DNA from: Actinomadura macra NBRC 14102
Lineage (GTDB): Bacteria; Actinomycetota; Actinomycetes; Streptosporangiales; Streptosporangiaceae
NCBI RefSeq assembly: GCF_001552215.1
Contig: NZ_BCQT01000002.1
Coordinates: 434,001-498,000 of the forward strand
Direction: 5' to 3'
DNA length: 64,000 nucleotides
Within the stretch, counting starts at the first letter, position 1. Each line of letters opens with the position of its first letter. Under the pieces are notes generated by a model that was not told the origin of the DNA, ran no database searches, and saw only the letters and a program-made list of their open reading frames with translations. The position numbers were made by a program, and so were the translations under genes. Shown one piece after another: positions 1 to 8,398 of this stretch.

Positions 1-473
1 CGTTCGGCGGGCCGTACTATGTCGCGCACCAGGACACGCTCGTCCGCGCCGACGCCGCCATCCGCGGCGTCCGTGACCTGAAGGGCAAGCGGATCTGCGA
101 GGTGACCGGGTCGAACTCGTGGCGGCGGGTCGTCGAGGAGCGCAAGATCGCGGCGAAGCCGGTCACCGTGCCGACCTACGGCGCCTGCATGGACGCCCTG
201 TCCGCAGACCGCCTGGACGCGGTCTCCACCGACGACCTCATCCTGGCCGGCTTCGCCGCCGGCCGCGGCGGAAAGATCATCAATGCGCCGTTCACGGACG
301 AGAAGTACGGCGTCGGTCTGAAGAAGGGCGATCTGAAGGGCTGTGAGCTGGTCAACCGCGCCATCACCCGCATGTACCAGGACGGGACGGCCGAGCGCCT
401 CCTCGCCAAGTGGTTCGGCAACTCCGGTCTCAAGCTGACGACCAGCGTCCCCCAGTTCGAGGGCTGTACCTGA
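1..473 (+). CDS. Solute-binding protein of an ABC transporter, family 3 (5' truncated)
   Basis: The reading frame is open from base 3 and ends at a TGA, so only the last 157 residues are in the window. They carry the second lobe typical of family 3 extracellular solute-binding proteins (amino acid uptake, GlnH/GluB-like): the stretch DLKGKRICEVTGSNSWR, then SADRLDAVSTDDLILAGFA, and a C-terminal AERLLAKWFG segment. In this family the protein sits outside the membrane, usually as a lipoprotein, and delivers an amino acid to a permease. The N-terminus, signal peptide and any permease genes lie outside the window. No permease or ATPase follows, so a transporter operon, if there is one, must be upstream. 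The substrate cannot be told from this half alone. Confidence 0.85.
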   Translation, partial: FGGPYYVAHQDTLVRADAAIRGVRDLKGKRICEVTGSNSWRRVVEERKIAAKPVTVPTYGACMDALSADRLDAVSTDDLILAGFAAGRGGKIINAPFTDEKYGVGLKKGDLKGCELVNRAITRMYQDGTAERLLAKWFGNSGLKLTTSVPQFEGCT

Positions 474-536
474 CGGGCCTGTACGCGACGCGCAGGTGCG
501 GCGTGCCGCCATCACCACGCGGACGTCACCCGGGCG

Positions 537-890
537 TTACTGGGTCGTGGTGGAGGGGAACGCGCCAATCGCCTCGCGGAGCGTGTCGTAGATCGGGATG
601 AACTTGTCGATTCCGGTGATGTGGAAGACGCGCTGGACGCGCGGCGGGAGCGCGACGAGCGCCACGTGGGTCTCGCTTTCGAGGGCGCGGCGGTTGGCCG
701 CGACGATGGCGTTCAGCCCGGTGGAGTCACAGAACGTGACCTCTCGCATATCGACGACCAACGGGCCGCCCGCGTCCACGACGTCGAAGAGCGTCTCTTC
801 GAAGCGCGCCCGGGACACCACGTCGATGTCGCCCTGTACGCGGACGAGGGTGCATCGTTCGTCATACATCAGGTGGATGTCGAAGTCCAT
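537..890 (-). CDS. STAS-domain anti-sigma factor antagonist
   Basis: A 117-residue single-domain STAS protein. The fold is read from DFDIHLMYDERCTLVRVQGD at the start and the switch segment VTFCDSTGLNAIVAANR, where the serine in DSTGL is the residue phosphorylated in SpoIIAA/RsbV relatives. Such proteins bind an anti-sigma kinase when unphosphorylated and free a sigma factor. The ATG was chosen over longer in-frame options because a GAGGTG ribosome site sits just before it and the STAS domain starts at once. No kinase or phosphatase partner gene is adjacent, so the partner is unknown. It converges with the end of the solute-binding protein gene. Confidence 0.85.
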   Translation of the reverse strand: MDFDIHLMYDERCTLVRVQGDIDVVSRARFEETLFDVVDAGGPLVVDMREVTFCDSTGLNAIVAANRRALESETHVALVALPPRVQRVFHITGIDKFIPIYDTLREAIGAFPSTTTQ

Positions 891-1330
891 GGTCACCTCA
901 CGCCCCCACACGAACGGGCACCACTGGCCCGTCACAGGTGACTCCTCAGGATTGCGCACCGGTGTCCGCATTCCAAGCACTTCCTGGTAAAAGGACCAGG
1001 TCGCCGGGCCATGCCCCGGACCGTAACGTCCGGACCCGCGCCCGGGCCGGGTGCCCGGGACGGCCACCGCGGCCGGTCCCTGTGGAAACGGGCGCAACAA
1101 CCTACCGAAGAGGAACTTACTTGATGGTAAGAATGGCGGTTCGATTGGATCACCCGTCCAATGGCGTCGGACGGCCTGTTTAAGCTCCCGGCCCAGTATA
1201 AGCTCACCGGTACCGCCGTGACCTGCGACAGGGCCATTCTTGACCTGCCCGGCTCGGGGAAAAGCAGGCGGTGACCAGGGCCCGGATCAGCGCAGACGTT
1301 ACAGTGGCGGTGCCGAATTCGGGAGGCTGG
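891..1330. other. Intergenic region with two inverted repeats
   Basis: No gene is supported here. It separates the divergent STAS and acyltransferase genes and should hold both promoters. Two inverted repeats stand out: CCTGGT/ACCAGG with a six-base loop at 983-1000, and ATTGGA/TCCAAT with a seven-base spacer at 1144-1162. The second has the size of an operator half-site pair. No clear -35/-10 pair could be assigned. Confidence 0.4.
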
Positions 1331-2005
1331 GTGTTCTACACGTTCATGACGCGCGTGGTGCGTCCGATCCTCTGGCTGCTCTTCCGCCCGCGGGTGGAGG
1401 GTGGCGAGAACGTGCCCAGCTACGGGCCGCTCATCGTGGCCAGCAACCATCTGTCGTTCATCGACAGCTTCATCATCCCGCTGGCCGTCCCGCGGCCGGT
1501 GACCTACATCGCGAAGGCCGACTACTTCGAGGGCAGCGGGCTGAAGAAGGGCTTCGTCCGCTGGTTCCTCACCAACCTCGGGCACGTGCCGGTCCGGCGC
1601 GGCGCCCGGCGCGCGGCCATGGGCGCCCTGGAGCAGGCCGCCGAGATCCTCGACAACAGCGGAGCCTTCGCGATCTACCCCGAGGGCACGCGCTCCACGG
1701 ACGGGCGCCTCTACCGCGCCCGCACCGGGGTGGGCTGGCTCGTCCTGACGTCCGGCGCCCGCGTCCTGCCCGTGGCGCTGGAGGGCACGGAGAAGATCCA
1801 GCCGATCGGCGCCTCGCTGCCGCGCGTGTTCGGACCCCGCCCCACCGTGCGCATCGGGCCGCCGATGGACTTCTCCCACTACCGCGATCTGCCGCCGGCC
1901 AAGGCCCGGCGTGCCATCGCCGACGAGATCGCCGAGACGATCCAGAAGATGTCCGGCCAGGAGTACGCCGGGGTCTACAACGAGCGCGCCGACCAGAGGG
2001 AGTGA
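1331..2005 (+). CDS. 1-acyl-sn-glycerol-3-phosphate acyltransferase (PlsC family)
   Basis: A 224-residue lysophospholipid acyltransferase. Motif I, the catalytic HX4D, reads NHLSFIDSF near residue 42. Motif III is YPEGTRSTDGRLYRARTG. A hydrophobic N-terminal segment, RVVRPILWLLF, is likely to hold the enzyme at the membrane. The reaction in the family is transfer of an acyl chain to lysophosphatidic acid in phospholipid synthesis. The GTG start was chosen because a GGGAGG site lies four bases upstream and the protein then begins as PlsC relatives do; an in-frame GTG at 1271 would add 20 residues. The gene is followed by an unrelated lipoprotein gene after about 165 bases, so it is probably monocistronic. 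Members with a lysyl or menaquinol-linked acyl acceptor cannot be ruled out. Confidence 0.88.
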   Translation: MFYTFMTRVVRPILWLLFRPRVEGGENVPSYGPLIVASNHLSFIDSFIIPLAVPRPVTYIAKADYFEGSGLKKGFVRWFLTNLGHVPVRRGARRAAMGALEQAAEILDNSGAFAIYPEGTRSTDGRLYRARTGVGWLVLTSGARVLPVALEGTEKIQPIGASLPRVFGPRPTVRIGPPMDFSHYRDLPPAKARRAIADEIAETIQKMSGQEYAGVYNERADQRE

Positions 2006-2170
2006 TCGCCCGGCGGGCCTCGACGTCCACCGGCTCCGGCTCCGGCTCCGCGGTCGGCTGTCGCCACCGGGTGTCGCCGGTCGGGTGTCGCGACCGAATG
2101 TCGCACCGGATCGTCCTGAGGGCGTGTCGTCTGCGGGGACTTGCGCGGTCTGCGCCGTAAGGTCGCCCGC

Positions 2171-2896
2171 ATGGCCCACAGGCTCCTCCCGATCACGCTG
2201 CTCACGACGTTCACCTCGGTCGCGGCGGCCGCCGTGGCGGGCTGTGGCGGTGGCGACGAGCGCGCCCAGCCCGTCCGCGGCACCGGCCGTGCCGTGCTCG
2301 CCGGCGGCTACACCTCCGCCCAGCTGGAGCAGGCGCTGCTCATCGAGACCCCCGGCTACACGCGCAACGGCGAACCCGACTCGGGCGAGTACGGCGCGCT
2401 CAAGGCGTTCCAGGACCTCGCGCAGCTGCGCCGCCAGGTGACCGTCGACAAGCCGCGCTGCCAGAACGGCGGGACGGGCGGTGCCGGCGGCCCGGTCGGC
2501 AACGTGGAGGCGGACGTCCCCGCGGCGCTCGCCGCGTTCACCAGGCGCGACGGCCAGATGGTGACCGAGACGCTGATGGGGATGTCGGCCGCCGAGGCCG
2601 ACAAGCAGGTCGGCGCGCGCGTCCCGCCGGGCTGCCTGACGTTCCGCACGAAGGTGGGCCGGCAGTGGTCCGAGCACCGGGTCGTCGAGACGCCGCAGGG
2701 CGACATCGGTGGCGGCTCCCGGTCGATCGGTGTCGCGACGACCACCGGCCGTGACCGCACCTACACCTGGTACGTGGTCTTCAAGGACACCCGTTACGTC
2801 GGGACCGTCAGCGTCTTCGGCCCGAACGCCACCCGCCAGGAGGCCGAGCGGCTCGCCCGCGAGTCGCTGGTGCAGGCGCGGCGGATCCTGGGCTGA
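2171..2896 (+). CDS. Predicted lipoprotein of unknown function
   Basis: 241 residues. The ATG is followed by a short basic n-region (MAHR), a hydrophobic stretch and a lipobox AVAGC ending near residue 21, so the mature protein should be lipid-anchored outside the membrane. The rest is soluble, with a pair of cysteines (KPRCQNG and PPGCLTF) that could form a disulfide. No named domain was recognised. The TTG at 2141 would add ten residues ahead of the signal peptide and looks less natural. It stands alone between the acyltransferase and the NfeD-like/flotillin pair. Confidence 0.7.
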   Translation: MAHRLLPITLLTTFTSVAAAAVAGCGGGDERAQPVRGTGRAVLAGGYTSAQLEQALLIETPGYTRNGEPDSGEYGALKAFQDLAQLRRQVTVDKPRCQNGGTGGAGGPVGNVEADVPAALAAFTRRDGQMVTETLMGMSAAEADKQVGARVPPGCLTFRTKVGRQWSEHRVVETPQGDIGGGSRSIGVATTTGRDRTYTWYVVFKDTRYVGTVSVFGPNATRQEAERLARESLVQARRILG

Positions 2897-3008
2897 AACC
2901 GCACTCGCGGCGTGTCGCGTCCAGCGGATACCGTTCCCTTACGCGGCGCACCCGAGGTGACCGCCGCGCGCCGTGCGACGACCGAGTACGTGAGCCAGTG
3001 GGGGTCCC

Positions 3009-3212
3009 TTGATCGGCAAGGAGGGCCGGGTCACCGGCAAGATCGGTCCGGGCCTGGTCGGTGAGGTGATGATCCCGATCCGCGGCGGTGTCGAGGCGTT
3101 CTACGCCCACCCGGTCGATCCGCGCGACGAGATCGGCGTCGGGACGATCATCGTCGTGGTCGAGTACCACCCGCCCCGCACCGTGTACGTGGCCCCCGCG
3201 CTCGGTCTGTAA
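3009..3212 (+). CDS. Small NfeD-like OB-fold protein ahead of flotillin
   Basis: 67 residues, starting at TTG behind a run of five G. A stop codon lies only five codons upstream in frame, which fixes the start. The sequence (GRVTGKIGPGLVGEVMIPI, then GTIIVVVEYHPPRTVYVAP) has the alternating beta pattern of the small OB-fold domain at the end of NfeD proteins. Short NfeD-like genes commonly sit beside flotillin/SPFH genes, and one follows here 100 bases downstream. The likely role is a partner of the flotillin in membrane organisation; that is inference from context. Confidence 0.65.
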   Translation: MIGKEGRVTGKIGPGLVGEVMIPIRGGVEAFYAHPVDPRDEIGVGTIIVVVEYHPPRTVYVAPALGL

Positions 3213-3312
3213 CGAACTCGTCTGTAACAAAACGGTCCAAAGGCGAACCGATCAGGCTCTACCTGCGTCTAGGGGGAAACGCGCACCCGCGTCCAAGCGG
3301 AGAGGAGGCCGA

Positions 3313-4656
3313 ATGCCCGTGGTCGTCGTGGCGATCGCCGTGGTCGTCGCCGTCATCGTGCTGATTGTGCTGTTCAAGATGGTCTGGCGGGTCGCCGAGC
3401 CCAACGAGGCCCTGATCATCTCCGGGCTGGGCGCCAGATCCAAGCCCATCGACGGTCTGGACAGCCTCGGATTCAAGATCGTGACGGGCAAGGGCACCTC
3501 GGTACTGCCCGGCTTCCAGGTCGCCCGCAGGCTCCGGCTCGACAGCCGCGCCGCCAACCTGGAGGTCAACTGCGTCACCCAGCAGGGCATCCCGGTCAAG
3601 GTCCGCGGCGTCGTCATCTACAAGGTCGGTGACGACTTCGTCTCGATCGCCAACTCCGCGCGCCGCTTCCTGGAGCAGCAGGGCTCCATGGACGGCGCGA
3701 TCCACGAGCTGTTCACCGGCCACCTTCGCTCGATCATCGGCGGCCTCACCGTCGAGGACCTCATCCTCAACCGCGAGCGCCTCACCAGCGAGACCCGCGG
3801 GTCCGCCGCCGACGAGATGAGCAAACTCGGCCTCGTCGTGGACTCGCTGCAGATCCAGGAGATCGACGACGAGACCGGCTACATCACCAACCTGGGCCGT
3901 CCGCACGCCGCGAAGGTCGCCTCCGTCGCCCGCATCGCCGAGGCCGAACGCGACCAGGAGGCCACCCAGCGCGAGCAGGAGGCCATGCGCGAGAACGCCG
4001 CGGTCATCCGGGACACCGAGATCAAGAAGGCCGAGTACGAGGGCCAGGTCAGCCAGGCCGCGCAGCAGGCCCGCCAGGAGGTCATCCTCAAGGAGACCCG
4101 CAACGCCGAGCTGGAGGCCGAGCGGACCGAGAAGCGGCTGGAGAGCGAGGTCCGCAAGCCGGCCGACGCCCGCGCGTACGAGCAGGTGAAGCTGGCCGAG
4201 GCCGACCGCGAGCAGCGCATCGCCCAGGCCCAGGCCGCCGCCACCGAGATCCAGCTCAGGGCCCAGCGGGAAGCCGAGGCCACCCGCCTGCTCGGCGAGG
4301 CGGAGGCCGACGCCATCCGCCGCAAGGGCCTCGCAGAGGCCGAGGCCATCAAGGCCCGTGCGGAGGCGCTCGCCCACAACACCGACGCGGTCATCGCCCA
4401 GCAGCTCGCCGAGCAGTGGCCCGAGATCGTCGAGGCCGGCGCGCGGGTGTTCGGCAACGTCGACAACATGGTGGTCCTCAACGGGGCCGAGGGCATCGAG
4501 GACATGCTCGCCAAGGCCCTCACCCTGGGCGGCACCGGCCTCGGCGTCGCCCGCCAGCTCCTGGCGGGGATGAGCGGCGGCAACGGCCAGAACGGGTCGG
4601 CCACCTCCACCGCCTCCATCCCCACCGTCCCGTTGGAAACCCCCAAGCAAGACTGA
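3313..4656 (+). CDS. Flotillin-type SPFH-domain membrane protein
   Basis: 447 residues. One N-terminal membrane segment (about residues 3-24) is followed by an SPFH domain (about 30-200) with ANEALIISG-like entry sequence (PNEALIISGLGARSKP). A long alanine- and glutamate-rich coiled coil (about 220-390) holds the repeated EAEA segments seen in flotillins. The tail after 400 is Gly/Ser-rich. Flotillins oligomerise on the inner membrane face and organise lipid microdomains. The ATG has a strong GAGGAGG site four bases upstream; an upstream in-frame extension overlapping the small NfeD-like gene is discarded. It is probably co-transcribed with that gene, and a strong hairpin follows the stop. 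Confidence 0.9.
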   Translation: MPVVVVAIAVVVAVIVLIVLFKMVWRVAEPNEALIISGLGARSKPIDGLDSLGFKIVTGKGTSVLPGFQVARRLRLDSRAANLEVNCVTQQGIPVKVRGVVIYKVGDDFVSIANSARRFLEQQGSMDGAIHELFTGHLRSIIGGLTVEDLILNRERLTSETRGSAADEMSKLGLVVDSLQIQEIDDETGYITNLGRPHAAKVASVARIAEAERDQEATQREQEAMRENAAVIRDTEIKKAEYEGQVSQAAQQARQEVILKETRNAELEAERTEKRLESEVRKPADARAYEQVKLAEADREQRIAQAQAAATEIQLRAQREAEATRLLGEAEADAIRRKGLAEAEAIKARAEALAHNTDAVIAQQLAEQWPEIVEAGARVFGNVDNMVVLNGAEGIEDMLAKALTLGGTGLGVARQLLAGMSGGNGQNGSATSTASIPTVPLETPKQD

Positions 4657-4678
4657 GGTCTTTCGCCCGCCCCACCCA

Positions 4679-4705
4679 GGCCCTGCCGGACTTTCCGGCA
4701 GGGCC
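4679..4705 (+). terminator. Hairpin terminator after the flotillin gene
   Basis: A perfect 12-base-pair stem (GGCCCTGCCGGA and its complement) with a three-base CTT loop starts 22 bases after the flotillin stop. It lacks a long T run, as is usual in high-GC actinomycetes. Confidence 0.7.
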
Positions 4706-4738
4706 TTCGTGACGACGACACCCCCATAGACTTCGTTC

Positions 4739-5428
4739 ATGTCCGTCCCGCGGCTCGCCGTCACCGTCGACCTTGTCGTCCTCACCGTGCGGGAGCAGCG
4801 GCTCTGCGCGTTGATGTGGCGGCGGGACCGGGCGCCCTACGACGGGGCGTGGTCGCTGCCCGGCGGCTTCATCCAGCTGGAGGAGGACCTGCCGGTCGCG
4901 GCGTCCCGGCTGATGGCGGAGCGGGCCGGGCTCGCGGACGTGCGGATCCACCTGGAACAGCTCGCCACCTACGGGTATCCCGACCGCGACCCCCGGCAGC
5001 GCGTGGTGAGCGTGGCCTATCTGGGGCTCGCTCCTGATCTGCCCGCCTCCAGCCGCGCGCAGGTGCTGTGGACGGCCGTGGATGACCTCATCCACCATGA
5101 CCGGGCGGCATTCGACCACCGGCGGATCCTGTGCGACGGGGTGGAACGGGCCCGCGCCAAGCTGGAGTACACCTCGCTGGCCGCCGCGTTCTGCCCGCCC
5201 GAGTTCACGGTGGCGGAGCTGCGGCGCGTGTACGAGATCGTCTGGGGCACTGTCCTGGACCCGCGGAACTTCCACCGGAAGGTCACCGGGGCGGACGGGT
5301 TCCTCGTCCCCACCGATCGGACGACGACCCGCGACGGCGGCCGCCCGGCCCGGCTGTACGGGCGGGGGGACGCCGAGCAGCTCCGGCCCCCGATGCTGCG
5401 CCCCCCGCCGGAGCGCCGGGTGGTTTGA
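4739..5428 (+). CDS. NrtR-type transcriptional regulator with degenerate Nudix domain
   Basis: 229 residues in two parts. Residues about 5-140 form a Nudix fold, with the box GGFIQLEEDLPVAAS followed by RLMAERAGL. The consensus needs R-E-U-x-E-E-x-G-U; here the two positions after R and after the E are L and R, so metal binding is probably lost. Residues about 150-215 look like a winged helix (FTVAELRRVYEIVWG, then a basic RKVTGADGFLVP). This architecture is that of NrtR regulators, which sense ADP-ribose or related NAD metabolites and repress NAD or sugar genes. No NAD gene is adjacent, so its target is unknown. A monofunctional Nudix hydrolase is the alternative but fits the box poorly. Confidence 0.75.
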   Translation: MSVPRLAVTVDLVVLTVREQRLCALMWRRDRAPYDGAWSLPGGFIQLEEDLPVAASRLMAERAGLADVRIHLEQLATYGYPDRDPRQRVVSVAYLGLAPDLPASSRAQVLWTAVDDLIHHDRAAFDHRRILCDGVERARAKLEYTSLAAAFCPPEFTVAELRRVYEIVWGTVLDPRNFHRKVTGADGFLVPTDRTTTRDGGRPARLYGRGDAEQLRPPMLRPPPERRVV

Positions 5429-5478
5429 CCTGGGCCGATGTACCGAGCATGGTGAGCGCGTTGCTAGGTTCTCACCCT

Positions 5479-5766
5479 ATGAACGGTGACTCGTCCGAAG
5501 TGTTGGGACTCCTCGTCCGGGACATCGGCGACGCCGGCGTCGCCGAGATGGCAGATTCGCCGGGCCTCGCGGCCGCCGTCGACCAGCACGTGGCGAGCCT
5601 CCGGGAAGAGCTCGGCAGCCCCGACGAGGACGAGCTCATGGGCTATCTACGGGATTTCGCGGAGGACGCCTTCAGGCGGGGCTGGTGGCCGCACAGCACC
5701 CGGGACTGGGAGTTCGTCCGGATCGTGGCCGTCTGCTGGCTGATGCGGCAGGTGGCGGACCGCTAG
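5479..5766 (+). CDS. Small acidic hypothetical protein
   Basis: 95 residues, acidic, predicted soluble and largely helical ([20 protein letters not shown], then [12 protein letters not shown]). Not recognised. The ATG chosen gives [12 protein letters not shown]; an upstream in-frame ATG at 5449 would add ten residues, and neither has a convincing ribosome site. It lies between the NrtR-like regulator and the aminotransferase on the same strand, with 50- and 74-base gaps, so weak co-transcription is possible. Confidence 0.55.
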   Translation: MNGDSSEVLGLLVRDIGDAGVAEMADSPGLAAAVDQHVASLREELGSPDEDELMGYLRDFAEDAFRRGWWPHSTRDWEFVRIVAVCWLMRQVADR

Positions 5767-5840
5767 ACGACCGGCCGCCGGGTGCCGCACGGGCGGCCGT
5801 AGGCTGGTGTCGACCACCCATGTTCACCTGGAGGACAACG

Positions 5841-6920
5841 GTGTCCGAAGTAACCACTCCCCGCTTCCGATCCGTCCTCGACCGGTTCGTGGCCTACAAG
5901 CCAGGCAAGGTCGTGGTGTCGCCTGAGGGGCGCTCGTTCAAGCTGTCTTCCAACGAGTCGCCGCACGGGCCCCTGCCGTCCGTCCTGGACGCGATCGGGG
6001 AGGCCGCGCGCAACATCAACCGCTACCCCGACAACAACGCCACGGCGCTCAGCGAGGCCATCGCGTCGCACTGCGGCGTCCCGGTCGACCACGTCGCGGT
6101 GGGCTGCGGATCGGTGGGAATGACGCAGATGCTCCTGGAGGCCGTCGCCGAACCCGGCGCGGAGGTCGTGTACGCGTGGCGCTCGTTCGAGGCGTACCCG
6201 CTGCTGGTGGCGCTGTCGGGCGGGACACCGGTCCAGGTGCCGCTGCGCAACGAGACGCACGATCTCGCCGCGATGGCGGACGCGATCACCCCCCGCACCC
6301 GGTTGATCTTCGTCTGCAACCCGAACAACCCGACCGGGACGGTCGTCCGCCGCGCCGAGATCGAGGCGTTCCTGGACCGCGTCCCCGCGGACTGCCTTGT
6401 CGTGCTGGACGAGGCGTACCGCGAGTACATCCGAGACGAGGAGGTCCCGGACGGCCTGACCCTGTACGGCGACCGGCCGAACCTGGCGATCCTGCGCACC
6501 TTCTCGAAGGCGTACGGGCTCGCGGGCCTGCGGATCGGCTACCTCGTGGGGCACCCGCTGGTGGCGGGAACGATCCGTAAGACGTTCCTGCCGTTCAGCG
6601 TCAACTCCGTCGCGCAGGCGGCGGGCATCGCCTCGCTCGCGGCGACCGACGAGCTGCTGGCGCGGGTCGAGGGCACGGTCAAGGAGCGTGACCGGGTCCG
6701 CCGCGGGCTGGTCGACGACGGCTGGACCGTACCGCCGACGGAGGCGAACTTCGTCTGGCTGCGGCTCGGCGACAAGACCATGGAGTTCTCGGACGCGTGC
6801 GATGCGGAGGGCGTCAGCGTCCGCCCGTTCGCCGGGGAGGGAGCGCGCGTCTCGATCGGCTCTCCGGAGGAGAACGACGCCTTCCTGGCCGTCGCGAGGG
6901 CCTTCCACCACCGGAACTGA
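5841..6920 (+). CDS. Histidinol-phosphate / aromatic amino acid aminotransferase
   Basis: 359 residues, a fold-type I PLP enzyme of the HisC family. The PLP lysine is in [17 protein letters not shown], preceded by the NPNNPTGT loop and by VLDEAYREY with the cofactor-binding aspartate and tyrosine; the C-terminal arginine region is [18 protein letters not shown]. The family converts imidazole acetol phosphate to histidinol phosphate, or transaminates aromatic amino acids when it works as a Pat enzyme. No his gene is nearby, which favours the aromatic (Pat-like) reading. The GTG start has GGAGG six bases upstream; longer frames are discarded. Confidence 0.88.
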   Translation: MSEVTTPRFRSVLDRFVAYKPGKVVVSPEGRSFKLSSNESPHGPLPSVLDAIGEAARNINRYPDNNATALSEAIASHCGVPVDHVAVGCGSVGMTQMLLEAVAEPGAEVVYAWRSFEAYPLLVALSGGTPVQVPLRNETHDLAAMADAITPRTRLIFVCNPNNPTGTVVRRAEIEAFLDRVPADCLVVLDEAYREYIRDEEVPDGLTLYGDRPNLAILRTFSKAYGLAGLRIGYLVGHPLVAGTIRKTFLPFSVNSVAQAAGIASLAATDELLARVEGTVKERDRVRRGLVDDGWTVPPTEANFVWLRLGDKTMEFSDACDAEGVSVRPFAGEGARVSIGSPEENDAFLAVARAFHHRN

Positions 6921-7030
6921 TGACCCGGCCGGCCGACTCGCGGCGCCCCCCGCCGTCGGCCAGTAAGGCGCTGTGGGCCGGTGAGGCGCTGTCGGCCGGA
7001 AGGCGGGCGCCCGGCCGCTCGGCTTCCTCA

Positions 7031-7060
7031 CGCCCCCGGACCGGCACGTGTCCGGGGGCG
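7031..7060. terminator. Convergent hairpin terminator
   Basis: An 11-base-pair perfect stem (CGCCCCCGGAC with its complement) and an eight-base loop sit between the ends of two convergent genes, the aminotransferase and the wHTH regulator. It should serve both strands. Confidence 0.7.
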
Positions 7061-7066
7061 GTCGTG

Positions 7067-8398
7067 TCAGCCTGTGGTGGCCTTGGGCCCGAGTTTCTCG
7101 ACGATCAGGCGGTAGAGCTGGCGGGGACGGCCCGGCTGCGGGGTCCGGTTCGGGGGGAGCGGCCAGGCCAGGCCCTCCTCGACGAGGGTGCGGAGCAGCC
7201 GGCGGGCGGTGCGCGGGGTGACGCCGAGCATCTTGCCGGCGTTCTCCGCGTCCACGATCAGCGGCTGTTCCTGGTCGCCGAGCTTGTCGGCGAGGCGCGC
7301 AAGGATCTCCAGGCCCTTGGGTTTGGCCTGCGGCTGGCTGCGTGGGGGCGTGCGCGGCGCGGGGACGAGCGCCCGGCCGTCGCGGTCGAGCGCGAAGCCC
7401 TGCGCCCGCTGCGAGCTCTGCGACCGGGCCAGCGCCGCGCGGGCGTGGTTCTCCGCCTCGTGCGCCGTCCGTCCCATGCCGATGCCCACCTCGATGGCGA
7501 GCCCCAGCTCCTCGCGGACACGCTCGACGAAGGGCGGCGTGCGGAAGCCCTCGGTGGACGCGGTGACCGAGCCTCGCGTGGCGATGACCAGGTAGCTGTG
7601 GTCGTCCAGCGGCCATACCGAGGCGTTCATGCGGTGCGCCTCCTGGAGCAGCACCCGGTGCAGCGCGAGTTTCAGCTCGTCGCGCCAGTAGCGCGGGGTG
7701 ACGCGGCGCGGCGTCTCGCGGAGCGTCGGGACGTCCACGAGCACGACGACGAGCTGCGACTCCTCCAGCCGGTGGTGGGCGCCGAGCAGCGCCGCCGTCT
7801 GGAGTGAACTGCGGATGGCCGCGCCGGTCGGGCGGACCCGGATGGTCGGCACGCCCGCCATCTCCATCCGTTCCGCCGTCGCGTGGACGCAGGTCATCGC
7901 GACCGTCGTCGCGCCGCGCCGCCACAGCCGCTCATGGAAGGCGGCGAGCGTTCCGGGCCCGGCCGCCTCCTCTCGCAGGTGCACCTGTTCGGTGCCCAGA
8001 CTGATCTCGGCGTACGCCTCTTCGACCTCGGCCCGGCCGAGCACGTCGATGCTCACGCGGGACGGGTCGAATCGTTCGTCAAGGGAGGCGCGCAGCAGCG
8101 CGCCCTGGAGTGCGGCGCCGTTCAACGGGACGTAGGTGGCCGGCATGGTCAGCACGCCCGCCTTGCGGGCGAAGTCGTACGGCACCGGGCTGGCGAACAG
8201 ACAAACGTCCACGCCCGATCCCAACCGTACGACCTTGTCGGCCGCTTCCTGTTCGTCCCGATATGCGGCAGCCACTAGCCGGCTCGGTACCGGTGTGGGG
8301 CCGTGGCCCATCAACATGACCCTTTCGACAAGGTCATGCGGACCCACGACGCCGATGGTGAGATCGGGTGTCACCGATCCCGTTCGTGCGGCCGTCAT
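7067..8398 (-). CDS. Predicted transcriptional regulator with C-terminal winged helix
   Basis: 443 residues from the chosen ATG; an in-frame ATG about 54 bases upstream would lengthen it. The N-terminal third begins LTIGVVGPHDLVERVMLMG and reads like a sensor or Rossmann-type domain. The middle holds a segment similar in pattern to a nucleotide-cyclase or GGDEF-like fold (ELGLAIEVGIGMGRTAHEA) without catalytic GGDEF residues. The end has a winged helix, AGKMLGVTPRTARRLLRTL, about 60 residues from the C-terminus. A DNA-binding role is likely; the ligand and targets are not known. It faces the aminotransferase gene across the shared terminator. Confidence 0.65.
   Translation of the reverse strand: MTAARTGSVTPDLTIGVVGPHDLVERVMLMGHGPTPVPSRLVAAAYRDEQEAADKVVRLGSGVDVCLFASPVPYDFARKAGVLTMPATYVPLNGAALQGALLRASLDERFDPSRVSIDVLGRAEVEEAYAEISLGTEQVHLREEAAGPGTLAAFHERLWRRGATTVAMTCVHATAERMEMAGVPTIRVRPTGAAIRSSLQTAALLGAHHRLEESQLVVVLVDVPTLRETPRRVTPRYWRDELKLALHRVLLQEAHRMNASVWPLDDHSYLVIATRGSVTASTEGFRTPPFVERVREELGLAIEVGIGMGRTAHEAENHARAALARSQSSQRAQGFALDRDGRALVPAPRTPPRSQPQAKPKGLEILARLADKLGDQEQPLIVDAENAGKMLGVTPRTARRLLRTLVEEGLAWPLPPNRTPQPGRPRQLYRLIVEKLGPKATTG

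Noticed and set aside
3259..4785. A 508-codon minus-strand frame opposite the flotillin gene
   Set aside because: Gly/Leu/Asp-rich shadow of the coiled coil; no ribosome site.
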